64,000 nucleotides of DNA from Aegilops tauschii subsp. strangulata. Taxonomy: Eukaryota > Streptophyta > Magnoliopsida > Poales > Poaceae. The stretch is from positions 254,357,135 to 254,421,134 of the forward strand of contig NC_053037.3 of NCBI RefSeq assembly GCF_002575655.3. Reading direction: 5' to 3'. The notes under the pieces were generated by a model. It saw only the letters and a list, made by a program, of their open reading frames with translations, was not told where the DNA came from and made no database searches. The translations under genes were made by a program, and so were the position numbers. Positions 9,264 to 20,982 of the stretch are shown here, in pieces (position 1 is the first letter of the stretch; every line of letters begins with the position of its first letter).

Positions 9264-11661
9264 AACCATGGCAGGTTCACAAGCCGATGAGACTGATTGG
9301 GAGAACATGACGAACAAGGAGTTGCATGATAAATTTCAGCAAATGATGAGTGGCCAGGTGGGAGATGTGCTAAACAGATTTGAAGAGGCTATGGAGAAGA
9401 TAGATGCCGTCGAGAAGTCGTTCGAGACCAAGCTGGATAACAAGTTTACTGAATTACTCAAGCGTCTTCCCCAACCACCACCGGCTGCACATGTCGCACC
9501 TCTACAACAACAACAACCACATCTCCAACGCCGCCTTCCAAATCAAGTGGGACGGGCACAGCGCGTTCCAATTGAGATTGGTTAAAATTCGGGTGCTGCT
9601 GCACCTACTGTTGATGCTTCTTTGGCTCCTGCTCCTGCGGCGGCTGAGGAGGATGACGATTATGCGGGCGATTATGAGGATGAGGTTGATCAAAATCAGA
9701 ACTACGTGCAACCACCAGCACCACCACCAGCAGGTCGACCTCAGGTATATATTCGCAACGGTAGGCCGGCACCACCACCTCAGGTACGAGATCATGATCA
9801 TCTCCCTAAACTGAAATTGAATATTCCACCATTTGAGGGTAGATATGTTCCTGATATATATCTTACTTGGGAGTTAGAAACTGAACAACGATTTACATGT
9901 TTACAATATCCTGAGGACAGACGTGTTCCTGCTGCTGTTTGTGCTTTCACTAGCTTTGCATGTGTTTGGTGGTCTGAACATTGTAGATTATATCCTGTTC
10001 CAGCTACTTGGGCTGCTTTGAAAACTGCTATGCGTACTCGTTGGGTTCCACCATATTATCAGCGTGAATTACTTCAAAAATTGCAGCGTTTAAGACAAGG
10101 GAAAAATTCTGTAGAAGAATATTATCAGGAATTACAAACTGGCATGATTAGATGTGGTATTGTTGAGGAGAATGAAGCTATGCTTGCACGTTTTATGGGT
10201 GGATTAAATAAAGAGATTCAGACCATTCTAGAGTATAAGGATTATAATAATATCACTCGTTTATTCCATCTTGCTTGTAAAGCTGAACGTGAAGTGCAGG
10301 ATCGACAGCCATTGGCGCGAACTAACTTTTCTGCAGGTCGACCTTCATCATGGACACCGCGTGCATCTTCTACTTCCACTTCACCATCACCTCCATCAGG
10401 TGCCACCTCCAGCCGTGATACAAGAAAGCAGGCACAACCACCACTCTCTGCCAAGAGCACACCTGCCGGTCCTGCGCAGAGCTCTTCTTCTTCCATGGCA
10501 TCGACAGGGCACACAAGTGATATTATTTGTCGTCGTTGTAAGGGAAGAGGACATTTTGCGAGAGAATGCAAATCTCAGCGTGTCATGATTGCTACTGAGG
10601 ATGGTGGGTATGAGTCCGCTAGTGACTATGATGAGGAGACTTTGGCTCTTATTACACGTGAAGAACATGGTGGAGATGATTCTGAAAATGAGACGCAATA
10701 CATGGCTCCTGAAGACGCTGACAGGTATGAATGTTTAGTTGCTCAACGTGTTTTGAGTGTGCAGGTCACACAAGCAGAGCAAAATCAGAGGCATAATTTG
10801 TTCCATACAAAGGGAGTTGTGAAGGAACGTTCTGTTCGCGTCATCATAGATGGAGGGAGCTGTAACAACTTGGCTAGCATGGAGATGGTGGAGAAGCTAT
10901 CTCTCACCACAAGACCACATCCACATCCTTACTACATCCAATGGTTCAACAACAGCGGCAAGGTTAAGGTAAGACGTACTGTTCGTGTGCATTTTAGTAT
11001 CTCTACCTATGCTGATTATGTTGATTGTGATGTGGTACCCATGCAAGCATGTTCCTTATTACTAGGTAGACCATGGCAATTTGATAAAAATTCTGTACAC
11101 CATGGTAGAAACAATCAGTATACTCTTGTTCATAAGGATAAAAATATTACTTTGCTTCCTATGACTCCTGATTCCATTTTGAAAGATGACATTAATAGAG
11201 CTAATAAAGCAAAACAGGAGAAAAATAAGAGTGAAAATCAGATTGTGGCAAAGGAATTTGAGCAACAAATGAAACCTAATAATAAACCGTCTAGTGTTGT
11301 TTCTGAAATTAAATTGAAAAGTGCATGTTTACTAGCCACAAAATCTGATATTGATGAGCTAGATTTCAGCAAATCTGTTTGCTATGCTTTTGTGTGCAAA
11401 GAGGCATTATTTTCATTCGAGGACGTGCCTTCCTCTTTGCCCCCTGCTGTCACTAACATTTTGCAGGAGTTCGCTGACGTCTTTCCACAAGACGTGCCAC
11501 CGGGATTACCACCTATTCGAGGGATTGAGCATCAAATTGACTTAATTCCCGGTGCATCGCTACCCAACCGTGCACCATACCGTACCAATCCAGAGGAGAC
11601 GAAGGAGATTATGCGTCAAGTACAGGAGCTGCTCGACAAAGGTTATATACGCGAATCTTAG
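9264..11661 (+). pseudogene. Gag-protease-RT start of X, with in-frame stop
   Basis: The ATG at 9268 opens family A gag. A TAA at 9583-9585 replaces the CAA present in the copies at 35812 and 63898, after which the same frame runs to 11661. It encodes an acidic, proline-rich linker, the Gag domain ([28 protein letters not shown]), an S/T-rich stretch, the CCHC zinc knuckle ([14 protein letters not shown]), protease (IIDGGSCNN) and the start of reverse transcriptase ([19 protein letters not shown]). The frame is lost at about 11657, where CGAATCTTAGTCC lacks two bases of the intact CGAATCTCTTAGTCC. Both changes are absent from the related copies, so they are private decay. Confidence 0.85.
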
Positions 11662-13147
11662 TCCTTGTGCTGTTCCTATTATACTAGTGCCTAAAAAGGA
11701 TGGTACGTCGCGTATGTGTGTTGATTGTAGAGGCATTAATAATATTACTATTCGTTATCGTCATCCTATTCCTAGGCTAGATGATATGCTTGATGAATTG
11801 AGTGGCTCTACAATATTCTCCAAAGTTGATTTGCGTAGTGGATACCATCAAATTCATATGAAATTGGGAGATGAATGGAAAACTGCATTTAAAACTAAGT
11901 TTGGTTTATATGAGTGGTTAGTCATGCCTTTTGGGTTAACTAATGCACCTAGTACTTTCATGAGACTAATGAACGAAGTTTTACGTGTTTTCATTGGACG
12001 ATTTGTGGTAGTCTATTTTGATGATATACTGATTTATAGAAAATCTTTGGAAGAACATTTGGAACATTTACGTGCTGTTTTTATTGCTCTACGTGATGCA
12101 CGTTTGTTTGGTAACCTTGGGAAGTGCACCTTTTGCACCGACCGAGTATCTTTTCTTGGCTATGTTGTTACTCCACAGGGAATTGAAGTTGATAAAGCCA
12201 AGATTGAAGCTATTGAGAGTTGGCCGCAGCCCAAAACAGTCACACAAGTGCGGAGTTTTCTTGGACTCGCTGGTTTCTATAGGCGTTTTGTGAGAGATTT
12301 TAGCACCATTGCTGCACCTCTCAACGAGCTTACAAAGAAGTATGTGCCTTTTGTTTGGGGTACCGCACAGGAAGAAGCCTTCACGGTATTGAAAGATAAG
12401 TTCACACATGCTCCTTTACTCCAACTTCCTGATTTTAATAAGACTTTTGAGCTTGAATGTGATGCTAGTGGAATTGGATTAGGAGGTGTGTTATTACAAG
12501 ATGGCAAACTTGTTGCATACTTTTCTGAAAAATTGACTGGGCCTAGTCTGAATTATTCTACTTATGATAAAGAACTATATGCTCTTGTTCGGACTTTAGA
12601 AACATGGCAACATTATTTATGGCCCAAAGAATTTGTTATACATTCTGATCATGAATCTTTGAAACATATTAAAAGTCAAGCTAAACTGAATCGTAGACAT
12701 GCTAAATGGGTTGAATTCATTGAAACTTTCCCTTATGTCATTAAACACAAGAAGGGTAAAGAAAATGTTATTGCTGATGCATTGTCTCGTCGCTATACTA
12801 TGCTTTCACAACTTGACTTCAAAATATTTGGTTTGGAGACCATCAAAGATCAATATGTGCATGATGCTGATTTTAAAGATGTATTGCAGAATTGTAAAGA
12901 AGGAACAACCTGGAACAAGTTTGTCGTTAATGATGGATTTGTGTTCCGTGCTAACAAGCTATGCATTCCAGCTAGCTCTCTTCGTCTTTTGTTGTTGCAG
13001 GAGGCGCATGGAGGAGGATTAATGGGACACTTTGGCGTGAAGAAGACGGAGGACGTACTTGCTACACATTTCTTTTGGCCAAGGATGAGACGGGATGTTG
13101 AGCGTTTTGTTGCTCGCTGCACTACATGTCAAAAAGCTAAGTCATGA
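11660..13147 (+). pseudogene. RT, RNase H and integrase N-terminus of X
   Basis: After the 2-bp deletion the polyprotein continues in the next frame. Reverse transcriptase motifs are [33 protein letters not shown] and the catalytic YFDD. RNase H follows ([27 protein letters not shown]), then the integrase zinc-finger region ([11 protein letters not shown]... CTTC). A TGA at 13145-13147 sits in AAGTCATGACTC where the intact copies have AAGTCACGACTC, a CpG to TpG change typical of methylated plant repeats. Confidence 0.85.
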
Positions 13148-14389
13148 CTCAATCCTCATGGTTTATATATGCCTTTGCCTGTACCTAGTGTTCCTTGGGA
13201 GGATATATCTATGGACTTTGTTTTAGGTTTACCTCGAACAAAGAAGGGGAGGGATAGCATATTTGTTGTCGTGGATAGATTCTCGAAAATGGCACACTTT
13301 ATACCATGTCATAAAAGCGATGATGTTGTTAATGTTGCTGATTTGTTCTTTCGTGAAATTATTCGCTTGCATGGTGTGCCAAATAGTATTGTTTCAGATC
13401 GTGATACTAAATTTTTTAGCCACTTTTGGAGATGTTTATGGGCTAAGTTGGGGACTAAACTGCTTTTTAGTACTACTTGTCACCCCCAAACTGATGGACA
13501 AACGGAAGTAGTCAATAGAACATTGTCTACTATGCTTAGGGCTGTTTTGAAGAATAATAAGAAAATGTGGGAAGAATGCTTGCCTCATATTGAGTTTGCT
13601 TATAATCGTTCATTGCATTCTACTACTAAGATGTGCCCTTTTGAAATTATGTATGGTTTCCTACCTCGTGCACCTATTGATTTGTTGCCTCTTCCATCTT
13701 CGGAGAAGGTTAATTTTCATGCTAAACAACGTGCTGAATTGATCTTAAAAATGCATGAGTTAACTAAGGAAAACATTGAGCGTATGAATGCTAAATATAA
13801 ACTTGCTGGAGATAAGGGTAGAAAACATGTTGTGTTTGCACCTGGAGATCTTGTTTGGTTACATTTGCGTAAGGATAGATTTCCTGATTTGCGCAAATCA
13901 AAGCTAATGCCACGTGCTGATGGTCCTTTTAAGGTGTTAGAGAAAATAAATGATAATGCATATAAACTTGAGCTGCCTGCAGATTTTGGGGTTAGTCCCA
14001 CTTTTAACATTGCAGATTTGAAGCCTTATTTGGGTGAGGAAGATGAGCTTCCGTCGAGGACGACTTCATTTCAAGAAGGGGAGGATGATGAGGACATCAA
14101 TACTATTGTTACACCCACAGGCCCTGCTGCTATACATACTGGAACAATTACTAGAGCTCGCGCACGCCAATTAAATTACCAGGTACTTTCGTTTCTTGGT
14201 AATGATTCTAATGTTCATGAGAATATGATGCTGCCTAAATTGGATACATTTGTTTTGCTTACAAATGAAGGGCCTAGCTTTGAGAAGGATGAACATTGGA
14301 GCAAGAACAAGCATGGAGATGATGGCATGCGCATGGGGGACAAGAACGGAGTTACAAGTGATGATTTCAGGACGTTGAAGCCACCATAA
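13148..14389 (+). pseudogene. Integrase core and CR-motif tail of X
   Basis: Same frame after the stop at 13147. Integrase core motifs are [13 protein letters not shown] (first Asp), VSDRDTKF (second Asp) and HIEFAYNRS (Glu), followed by the [13 protein letters not shown] region and [15 protein letters not shown]. The frame crosses the polypurine tract (FQEGEDDED) into the 3' LTR and ends LKPP-stop after [16 protein letters not shown]. That LTR-encoded tail is the CRM-clade CR motif, thought to guide integration to CENH3 chromatin. Confidence 0.85.
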
Positions 14390-14843
14390 TGCGTGCATGA
14401 AGCCTTGGACGAAATATACAAGATGCTACTTCATAACTTTCGTCCAGAGGCTATTCTAGGTGCTGCGTCACCTTATTATTGGGCCAGACCCATGTAATTT
14501 CGAAATACATAAGTATAGGCTGTTTTTAGGGTCCGTATGTGTGGGGAAACAAGAGATAGGGTTGGTTTCGGACCCCTTCCCCAAGGGCCACGAAATTCCC
14601 CCCTCTTCCTCCATATATACAGCCCTTAGGGCGTAGTTTAGACTTTGGGTTTTGTTTAGATTAAAAGTTCGCCATAGCTGCAACTTCGCGTACTTCGTTT
14701 GTGTTCAGCGACCAGACAAAGGCGTCACAGAACTCCACCTTGATCAATAAAGCTTTCATCTTATATTCGCAATATCCAGATTGCAATCTCAGTTTCTTGC
14801 TTGTTCTTCGTTTGCTCGCAGGAAACAGACCCTCGTGGTCAGG
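14086..14843 (+). repeat. Family A LTR L2 (3' LTR of X, truncated)
   Basis: LTR positions 1-758 of about 917. It ends at CCCTCGTGGTCAGG and joins inverted pol sequence through the shared bases TGATC. Confidence 0.88.
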
Positions 14844-16633
14844 ATGATCTTTGATGGTCTCCAAACCAAATATTTTGAAGTCAAGTTGTGAAAGCATAGT
14901 ATAGCGACGAGACAATGCATCAGCAATAACATTTTCTTTACCCTTCTTGTGTTTAATGACATAAGGGAAAGTTTCAATGAATTCAACCCATTTAGCATGT
15001 CTACGATTCAGTTTAGCTTGACTTTTAATACGTTTCAAAGATTCATGATCAGAATGTATAACAAATTCTTTGGGCCATAAATAATGTTGCCATGTTTCTA
15101 AAGTCCGAACAAGAGCATATAGTTCTTTATCATAAGTAGAATAATTCGTACTAGGCCCACTCAATTTTTCAGAAAAGTATGCAACAGGTTTACCATCTTG
15201 TAATAACACACCTCCTAATCCAATTCCACTAGCATCACATTCAATCTCAAAAGTCTTATTAAAATCACGAAGTTGGAGTAAAGGAGCATGTGTCAACTTA
15301 TCTTTCAATACCGTGAAGGCTTCTTCCTGTGCGGTACCCCTAACAAAAGGCACATCCTTCTTTGTAAGCTTGTTGAGAGGTGCAGCAATGGTGCTGAAAT
15401 CTCTCACAAAACGCCTATAGAAACCAGCGAGGCCAAGGAAACTCCTCACTTGTGTGACCGTTTTGGGCTGCGGCCAACTCTCAATAGCTTCAATCTTGGC
15501 TTTATCAACTTCAATTCCCTGTGGAGTAACAACATAGCCAAGAAAAGATACTCGGTCGGTGCAAAAGGTGCACTTCCCAAGGTTACCAAACAAACGTGCA
15601 TGACGCAGAGCAATAAAAACAGCACGTAAATGTTCCAAATGTTCTTCCAAAGATTTTCTATAAATCAGTATATCATCAAAATAGACTACCACAAATCGTC
15701 CAATAAAAGCACGTAAAACTTCGTTCATTAGTCTCATGAAAGTACTAGGTGCATTAGTTAACCCAAAAGGCATGACTAACCACTCATATAAACCAAACTT
15801 AGTTTTAAATGCTGTTTTCCATTCATCTCCCAGTTTCATACGAATTTGATGGTATCCACTACGCAAATCAACTTTGGAAAATATTGTAGAGCCACTCAAT
15901 TCATCAAGCATATCATCTAGCCTAGGAATAGGATGACGATAACGAATAGTAATATTATTAATGCCTCTACAATCAACACACATACGCGACGTACCAACCT
16001 TTTTAGGCACTAGTATAATAGGAACAGCACAAGGACTAAGAGATTCGCGTATATAACCTTTGTCGAGCAGCTCCTGTACTTGACGCATAATCTCCTTCGT
16101 TTCCTCTGGATTGGTACGGTATGGTGCACGGTTGGGTAGCGATGCACCGGGAATTAAGTCAATTTGATGCTCAATCCCTCGAATAGGTGGTAATCCCGGT
16201 GGCACGTCTTGTGGAAAGACGTCAGCGAACTCCTGCAAAATGTTAGTGACGGCAGGGGGCAAAGAGGAAGGCACGTCCTCGAATGAAAATAATGCCTCTT
16301 TGCACACAAAAGCATAGCAAACAGATTTGTTGAAATCTAGCTCATCAATATCAGATTTTGTGGCAAGTAAACATGCACTTTTCAATTTAATTTCAGAAAC
16401 AACACTAGATGGTTTATTATTAGGTTTCATTTGTTGCTCAAATTCTTTTGCCACAATCTGATTTTCACTCTTATTTTTCTCCTGTTTTACTTTATTAGCT
16501 CTATTAATGTCATCTTTCAAAATAGAATCAGGAGTCATAGGAAGCAAAGTAATATTTTTATCCTTATGAACAAGAGTATACTGATTGTTTCTACCATGGT
16601 GTACAGAATTTTTATCAAATTGCCATGGTCTAC
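14844..16633 (-). pseudogene. Inverted family A pol fragment (protease end to RNase H)
   Basis: On the minus strand it begins GTAGA-CCATGGCAATTTG directly after an LTR end and encodes the protease C-terminus (PWQFDK), linker, full reverse transcriptase (YFDD present), RNase H, and stops abruptly after GLETIKD. The frame is open throughout. It is the exact continuation of the protein cut at 648, and GTAGA is the same 5-bp target copy, so this looks like the other half of A0 in inverted orientation. It lacks integrase. Confidence 0.8.
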
Positions 16634-17511
16634 TGATAGAGGCAAAGGTGTCCCGTCTTTCGATGAGATGATGGATATCGCTTTGGTGGAAGTCGACTTT
16701 GACGATCCGACTACGAACGTGCGAGGACGTCGCGCCTTAGCAATCGCTAAACCAACACCACGAGGGTCTGTTTCCTGCGAGCAAATGAAGAACAAGCAAG
16801 AAACTGAGATTGCAATCTGGATATTGCGAATATAAGATGAAAGCTTTATTGATCAAGGTGGGGTTCTGTGACGCCTTTGTCTGGTCGTTGAACACAAACG
16901 AAGTACGCGAAGTTGCAGCTATGGCGAACTTTTAATCTAAACAAAACCCAAAGTCTAAACTACGCCCTAAGGGCTGTATATATGGAGGAAGAGGGGGGGA
17001 ATTTCGTGGCCCTTGGGGAAGGGGTCCGAAACCAACCCTATCTCTTGTTTCCCCACACATACGGACTCTAAAAATAGCCTATACTCAAGTATTTCGAAAT
17101 TACATGGGACTGGGCCAATAATAAGGTGACGCAGCACCTAGAATAGCCTCTGGACGAAAGTTATGAAGTAGCATCTTGTATATTTCGTCCAAGGCTTCAT
17201 GCACGCATTATGGTGGCTTCAACGTCCTGAAATCATCACTTGTAACTCCGTTCTTGTCCCCCATGCGCATGCCATCATCTCCATGCTTGTTCTTGCTCCA
17301 ATGTTCATCCTTCTCAAAGCTAGGCCCTTCATTTGTAAGCGAAACAAATGTATCCAATTTAGGCAGCATCATATTCTCATGAACATTAGAATCATTACCA
17401 AGAAACGAAAGTACCTGGTAATTTAATTGGTGTGCGCGAGCTCTAGTAATTGGTCCAGTATGTATAGCAGCAGGGGCTGTGGGTCTAACAATGGTATTGA
17501 TGTCCTCATCA
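16634..17511 (-). repeat. Family A LTR L3 (inverted, with 40-bp deletion)
   Basis: 878-bp minus-strand LTR. A deletion of about 40 bp lies at 16754-16758, starting within a few bases of where L2 breaks off. Upstream it borders an unrelated LTR (CTATG), downstream GTAGA, so its flanks do not form a target duplication and it is a rearranged or recombinant LTR. Confidence 0.85.
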
Positions 17512-17925
17512 CATAGAGCATCCACCAGCCATATATGCATGTAGTGATAGCTTTTATTTGTTCATTGCTCTACTGTGTTACATTGCTAGCATATTCCATG
17601 TGCTGACCCGTTTTCGGGCTGCAATGTATTATGTTGCAGACTTTTCAGACGACGAGTAAAGGTGCGATAGGTCGTTGTCATGCACTCAGCTATGCCGTTG
17701 GAGTTGATGGACTCACTTTATCTTCCAAGCCTTCCGCTGTTATCGTATTAGATGTCCTTAAGCCATATTTATTGTAATAAGTTCTCTTTGGAGACATTCG
17801 ATGTAATAAGTGTGTGATTGCTACTCTGCTATAAATCCTTCGAGTACTGTGTGTGTGTCAGCATTACCGATCCAGGGATGACACTGAAGCACAGAGACTT
17901 TACCATCTGAGGTCGGGTCGCTACA
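17512..17925 (-). repeat. Partial LTR of an unassigned Triticeae gypsy family (F)
   Basis: On the minus strand it starts TGTAGCGACCCGACC, familiar from common Triticeae gypsy LTRs, and is cut after about 414 bp by LTR L3. Its upstream flank is GCTAC (17926-17930) inside Athila-type pol sequence, so it inserted there. I could not name the family securely. Confidence 0.6.
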
Positions 17926-18475
17926 GTAGCCTCAATGGGGATATGGATGTCCCCAACAATAAGCATTTCATATTTCTTTTTGACAGTCGGTAGAGGTATT
18001 TGAAAACTTCCAATAGTGATTGTCGGAGATTTTTCAATAACATTAATACCATTCACTTGGAATTGTTTCTTCGGAAAGTGCACCGTATGCTCATTACCAT
18101 TAATATGAAAAGTGACCTTGCTTTTATTGCAATCAATAACAGCCCCTGCAGTATTCAAGAAGGTCTACCAAGGATAATCGACATGTTGTCGTCCTCGGGC
18201 ATCTATAGTATAACAAAGTCAGTCAAAATAGTAACATTAGCAACAACAACGGGCACATCCTCACAGATACCGATAGGTATGGCAGTTGATTTTTCAGCCA
18301 TTTGCAAAGATATTTCGGTAGGTGTGAGTTTATTCAAGTCAAGCCATTTACATAAAGAGAAAGGCATAACACTAACACCTGCTCCTAAATCACACAAAGT
18401 AGTTTTCACATAATTCTTTTTGATAGAGCAAGGTATATTTGGTATTCCCGGATCTCCAAGTTTTTAGGTACTCCA
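17926..18475 (-). pseudogene. Athila-type protease region
   Basis: Minus-strand fragments contain CDLGAGVSVMP (retropepsin active site with DLGA for DSGA, as in Athila) and, downstream, DCNKSKVTFHING and VGDIHIPIEATV. The frame changes between about 18160 and 18200, so it is broken. Reverse transcriptase is missing because the family F LTR cuts the element at 17925. Confidence 0.6.
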
Positions 18476-18920
18476 TCTTTGAAAGTATAATTAGCAAGCA
18501 TAGTGGAGGCATTTTCAATATATCAGTCAAGCGAGTACGCAAAAAGACTGGCCTCAGCATTTCAGCAAAGCGTTCAAATTCTTCATCATCTTTATTTTTA
18601 ATTGACTTGGGTGGAAAAGGCATAGGTTTTTGAACCCACGGTTCTCTTTCTTTACCGTGTTTTCTAGCAATGAAGTCTCTTTTATCATACCTTTTATTCT
18701 TAGGTTGTGGGTTATCAAGATCAACAGGTGGTTCTATCTCAACATCATTATCTGGTTCATTTTCATTATTTGGTTGAGCATCTTCATGAACCTCATCATT
18801 ATCGTTTTCATTATCACGAAGTGGATGTTCATTACCAGATTGAGTTTCAGCATCAGAGATAGAAGTTTCATTTTCATTATCCGGAGGTTTTTCTATTTCA
18901 GGTTCACTAGAAGCATGCAA
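18390..18920 (-). pseudogene. Athila-type gag C-terminal / linker fragment
   Basis: Minus-strand frame rich in Asp, Glu and Asn (DNENDNDEVHED, NNENEPDND) followed by FPPKSIKNKDDEEFERFAEMLRPVF, a conserved block ahead of the protease in Athila elements. It lies downstream of the main gag frame with frame changes at both ends, so it is probably part of a once continuous polyprotein. Confidence 0.55.
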
Positions 18921-19064
18921 AGTCCTATCATTTTCTTCTTCTTTTTCCTTTTAGAAGGACTAGGTGCACTAGTGTTATTTCTTTGTGAGTCTTGTTCAAT
19001 TCTTTTTGGGTGTCTCTCAGGATAAAGTAGTTCCTGAGTCATTTTACCTCCTCTAGTTGCAACT

Positions 19065-20606
19065 CTAACAGAAAAAGTCATGTATATTACTATTCATTTC
19101 ATCAAGCAATTCTCTTTTAGGTTTAGCAACTTGTTCTAACTGGGTTTGTACCATAGAAGCATGTTTTCCAACTCCTCTAACATCATTTGAAATTCTAAAT
19201 AACAAGTCACTCAAGCGGGCAATCATATCAGAATTATATTTTAATTGTTTAATAACATTTGCATTAAAGTGATCTTGTTTCCTAATGTAGTTTTCAAACT
19301 CATAAAGGCATTGATTAGGATGCATATTGTGAGGATTATCATTATCATTGATCTTCATTAGAGAATTTACCTCTACCACCTTAGGCAGTGGTGGTGTATT
19401 AAGCCCATGTATTTCTTCAATAGGAGGTAAATTTTTAACATCCTCAGCTTTAATACCTTTTTCCTTCATAGATTTCTTTGCCTCTTGCATATCTTCAGGA
19501 CTGAGGTATAATATACCCCTCTTGTTTGGAGTGGGTTTAGGCGGTGGTTCAGGAAGAGTCCAATCATCATAAATTTTCAATATATTATTCAATAATTCTT
19601 CAGCTTGCCCAATAGTTCGTTCCCTGAAAATACAACCAGCACAACTATCTAGGAAGTCCCTAGAAGCATCGGTTAGTCCATTAAGAGGATGACCAGTCAA
19701 AGCATTAAGTAGCTGGCAAAGCCTCCCCCAAGCTTGTGGGAGACTCTCTTCTTTAGTTTGCACAAAGTTAAATATTTCCTGTAAAGCAGCTTGTTTCTTA
19801 TGAGCAGGAAAATACTTTTCAGAGAAGTAATAAATCATATTCTGGGGACTACGCACACAACCAGGAGTAAGAGTATTGTACCAAGCTTTAGCGTCACCCT
19901 TTAATGAGACAAGAAATAATTTGAGAATAAAGTAATAGCAAGTCTTCTCATCATGAGTAAAAAGGGTGGCTATGTCATTAAACTTAGTAAGATGTGCCAC
20001 AACAGTTTCAGTTTCATAACCATGGAAAGGATCAGATTCAACCAAAGTAATTAACTCTGGGTCGACACAGAATTCATAATACTTGTCATCAATAAAGATA
20101 GGTGAAGTAGCAAACTTAGGATCATACTTCATTCTAGCATTCAGAGATTTTTCTTTATACTTGCGTAGTAATTTCTCTAGATCATCTCTCTCCCTACAAG
20201 CAAGAATATCTCTAGTTGTCTCCTCATTCATAACATAACCTTCCGGTACCTTAGGCAATTCATATCTAGGAAGGCTAGTTCTAGTAGGTGTTTCAAGAGT
20301 TTCAGTTTCAAGCTCATCATCAGATTCAACAACATCATGTTGTATTACTCTAGCAATTTGTTCATCAAGAAATTCAACAAGTGGCACATCAACATTATCA
20401 AGCAAGGTACTAGCATCATCATAAGCATTATCCATAGCAGAAGTAGCATCATCAATAACTTGCGACGTATCAAGATTAATAGCATGTGGTGGTGTTGGAA
20501 TTTCACTTATAACAGAAGGTGAATCTAAAGCAGAACTGGATGGCAGTTCCTTACCTCCCCTCGTCTTTGAGGGAAATATCTTAGTCTTGGCATCCTTCAG
20601 ATTCTT
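19065..20606 (-). CDS. Gag of the Athila-type element
   Basis: About 514 codons from the ATG near 20606 (MKNLKDAKTKIFPSK). The N-terminal ~150 residues are acidic and low complexity. Residues ~165-340 form a retrotransposon Gag domain with GDAKAWYNTLTPG, YYFSEKYFPAHKKQAALQEI and the SLPQAWGRLCQLL block. The C-terminus has a coiled-coil-like stretch (GVGKHASMVQTQLEQV). The start is placed by its distance below the primer site (20659-20676) and by the duplicated copy at 22980. Particle assembly is its expected role. With protease broken and polymerase absent nearby, this copy is not functional. Confidence 0.75.
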   Translation of the reverse strand, partial: KNLKDAKTKIFPSKTRGGKELPSSSALDSPSVISEIPTPPHAINLDTSQVIDDATSAMDNAYDDASTLLDNVDVPLVEFLDEQIARVIQHDVVESDDELETETLETPTRTSLPRYELPKVPEGYVMNEETTRDILACRERDDLEKLLRKYKEKSLNARMKYDPKFATSPIFIDDKYYEFCVDPELITLVESDPFHGYETETVVAHLTKFNDIATLFTHDEKTCYYFILKLFLVSLKGDAKAWYNTLTPGCVRSPQNMIYYFSEKYFPAHKKQAALQEIFNFVQTKEESLPQAWGRLCQLLNALTGHPLNGLTDASRDFLDSCAGCIFRERTIGQAEELLNNILKIYDDWTLPEPPPKPTPNKRGILYLSPEDMQEAKKSMKEKGIKAEDVKNLPPIEEIHGLNTPPLPKVVEVNSLMKINDNDNPHNMHPNQCLYEFENYIRKQDHFNANVIKQLKYNSDMIARLSDLLFRISNDVRGVGKHASMVQTQLEQVAKPKRELLDEMNSNIHDFFC

Positions 20607-20658
20607 CATAGTGATAAATTGATAATAATCCCAAGTGACTCATCAAATATAGCTGTGC

Positions 20659-20676
20659 TCCCCGGCAACGGCGCCC
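20659..20676 (-). other. Primer binding site, tRNA-Asp type (first copy)
   Basis: Minus strand GGGCGCCGTTGCCGGGGA, one base from the TGGCGCCGTTGCCGGGGA used by Athila elements. It lies 11 bp below the LTR end. Confidence 0.7.
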
Positions 20677-20687
20677 GAAAAAGGTCT

Positions 20688-20982
20688 TGATAACCCACAA
20701 GTATAGGGGATCGCAACAGTTTTCGAGGGTAGAGTATTCAACCCAAATTTATAGATTCGACACAAGGGGAGCCAAATAATATTTGAAGATATTAGCAGTC
20801 GAGTTGTCAATTCAACTACACCTGGAGATTAATTATCTACAGCAAGTAATCAGTAGCACAGTAATATGATAGTTTTGATAGTAGTGACAGCAGCAACGGT
20901 AACAGTAACAGTGATAGCAGTAATTTTGTAGCAAGTATAACAGTGATGATAGCAGTAGTAACTTAGCAGAAACAATATAACA
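20688..20982 (-). repeat. Athila-type LTR, 3' end only (first copy)
   Basis: The last ~295 bp of the LTR (ending CTTGTGGGTTATCA on the minus strand), cut by LTR L4 at 20983. It equals 23059-23353 of the full LTR. Confidence 0.75.

Larger units (their letters stand above)
649..14843 (+). mobile_element. Family A (Cereba/CRW-type) LTR retrotransposon X, interrupted
   Basis: Plus-strand CRM-clade gypsy element made of a 5' LTR (649-1564), leader (1565-2887), gag start (2888-2967), a foreign minus-strand Q array (2963-9263), gag-pol (9264-14389) and a truncated 3' LTR (14086-14843). It inserted in A0, with GTAGA at 644-648 as the left target-site copy. The 84 bp around the gag start occur on both sides of the Q array. 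Its 3' LTR stops about 160 bp short and is fused to inverted family A pol sequence. The coding region has two nonsense changes and one 2-bp deletion, so it cannot be autonomous. Treating both halves as one element is an inference from order and orientation. Confidence 0.7.
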
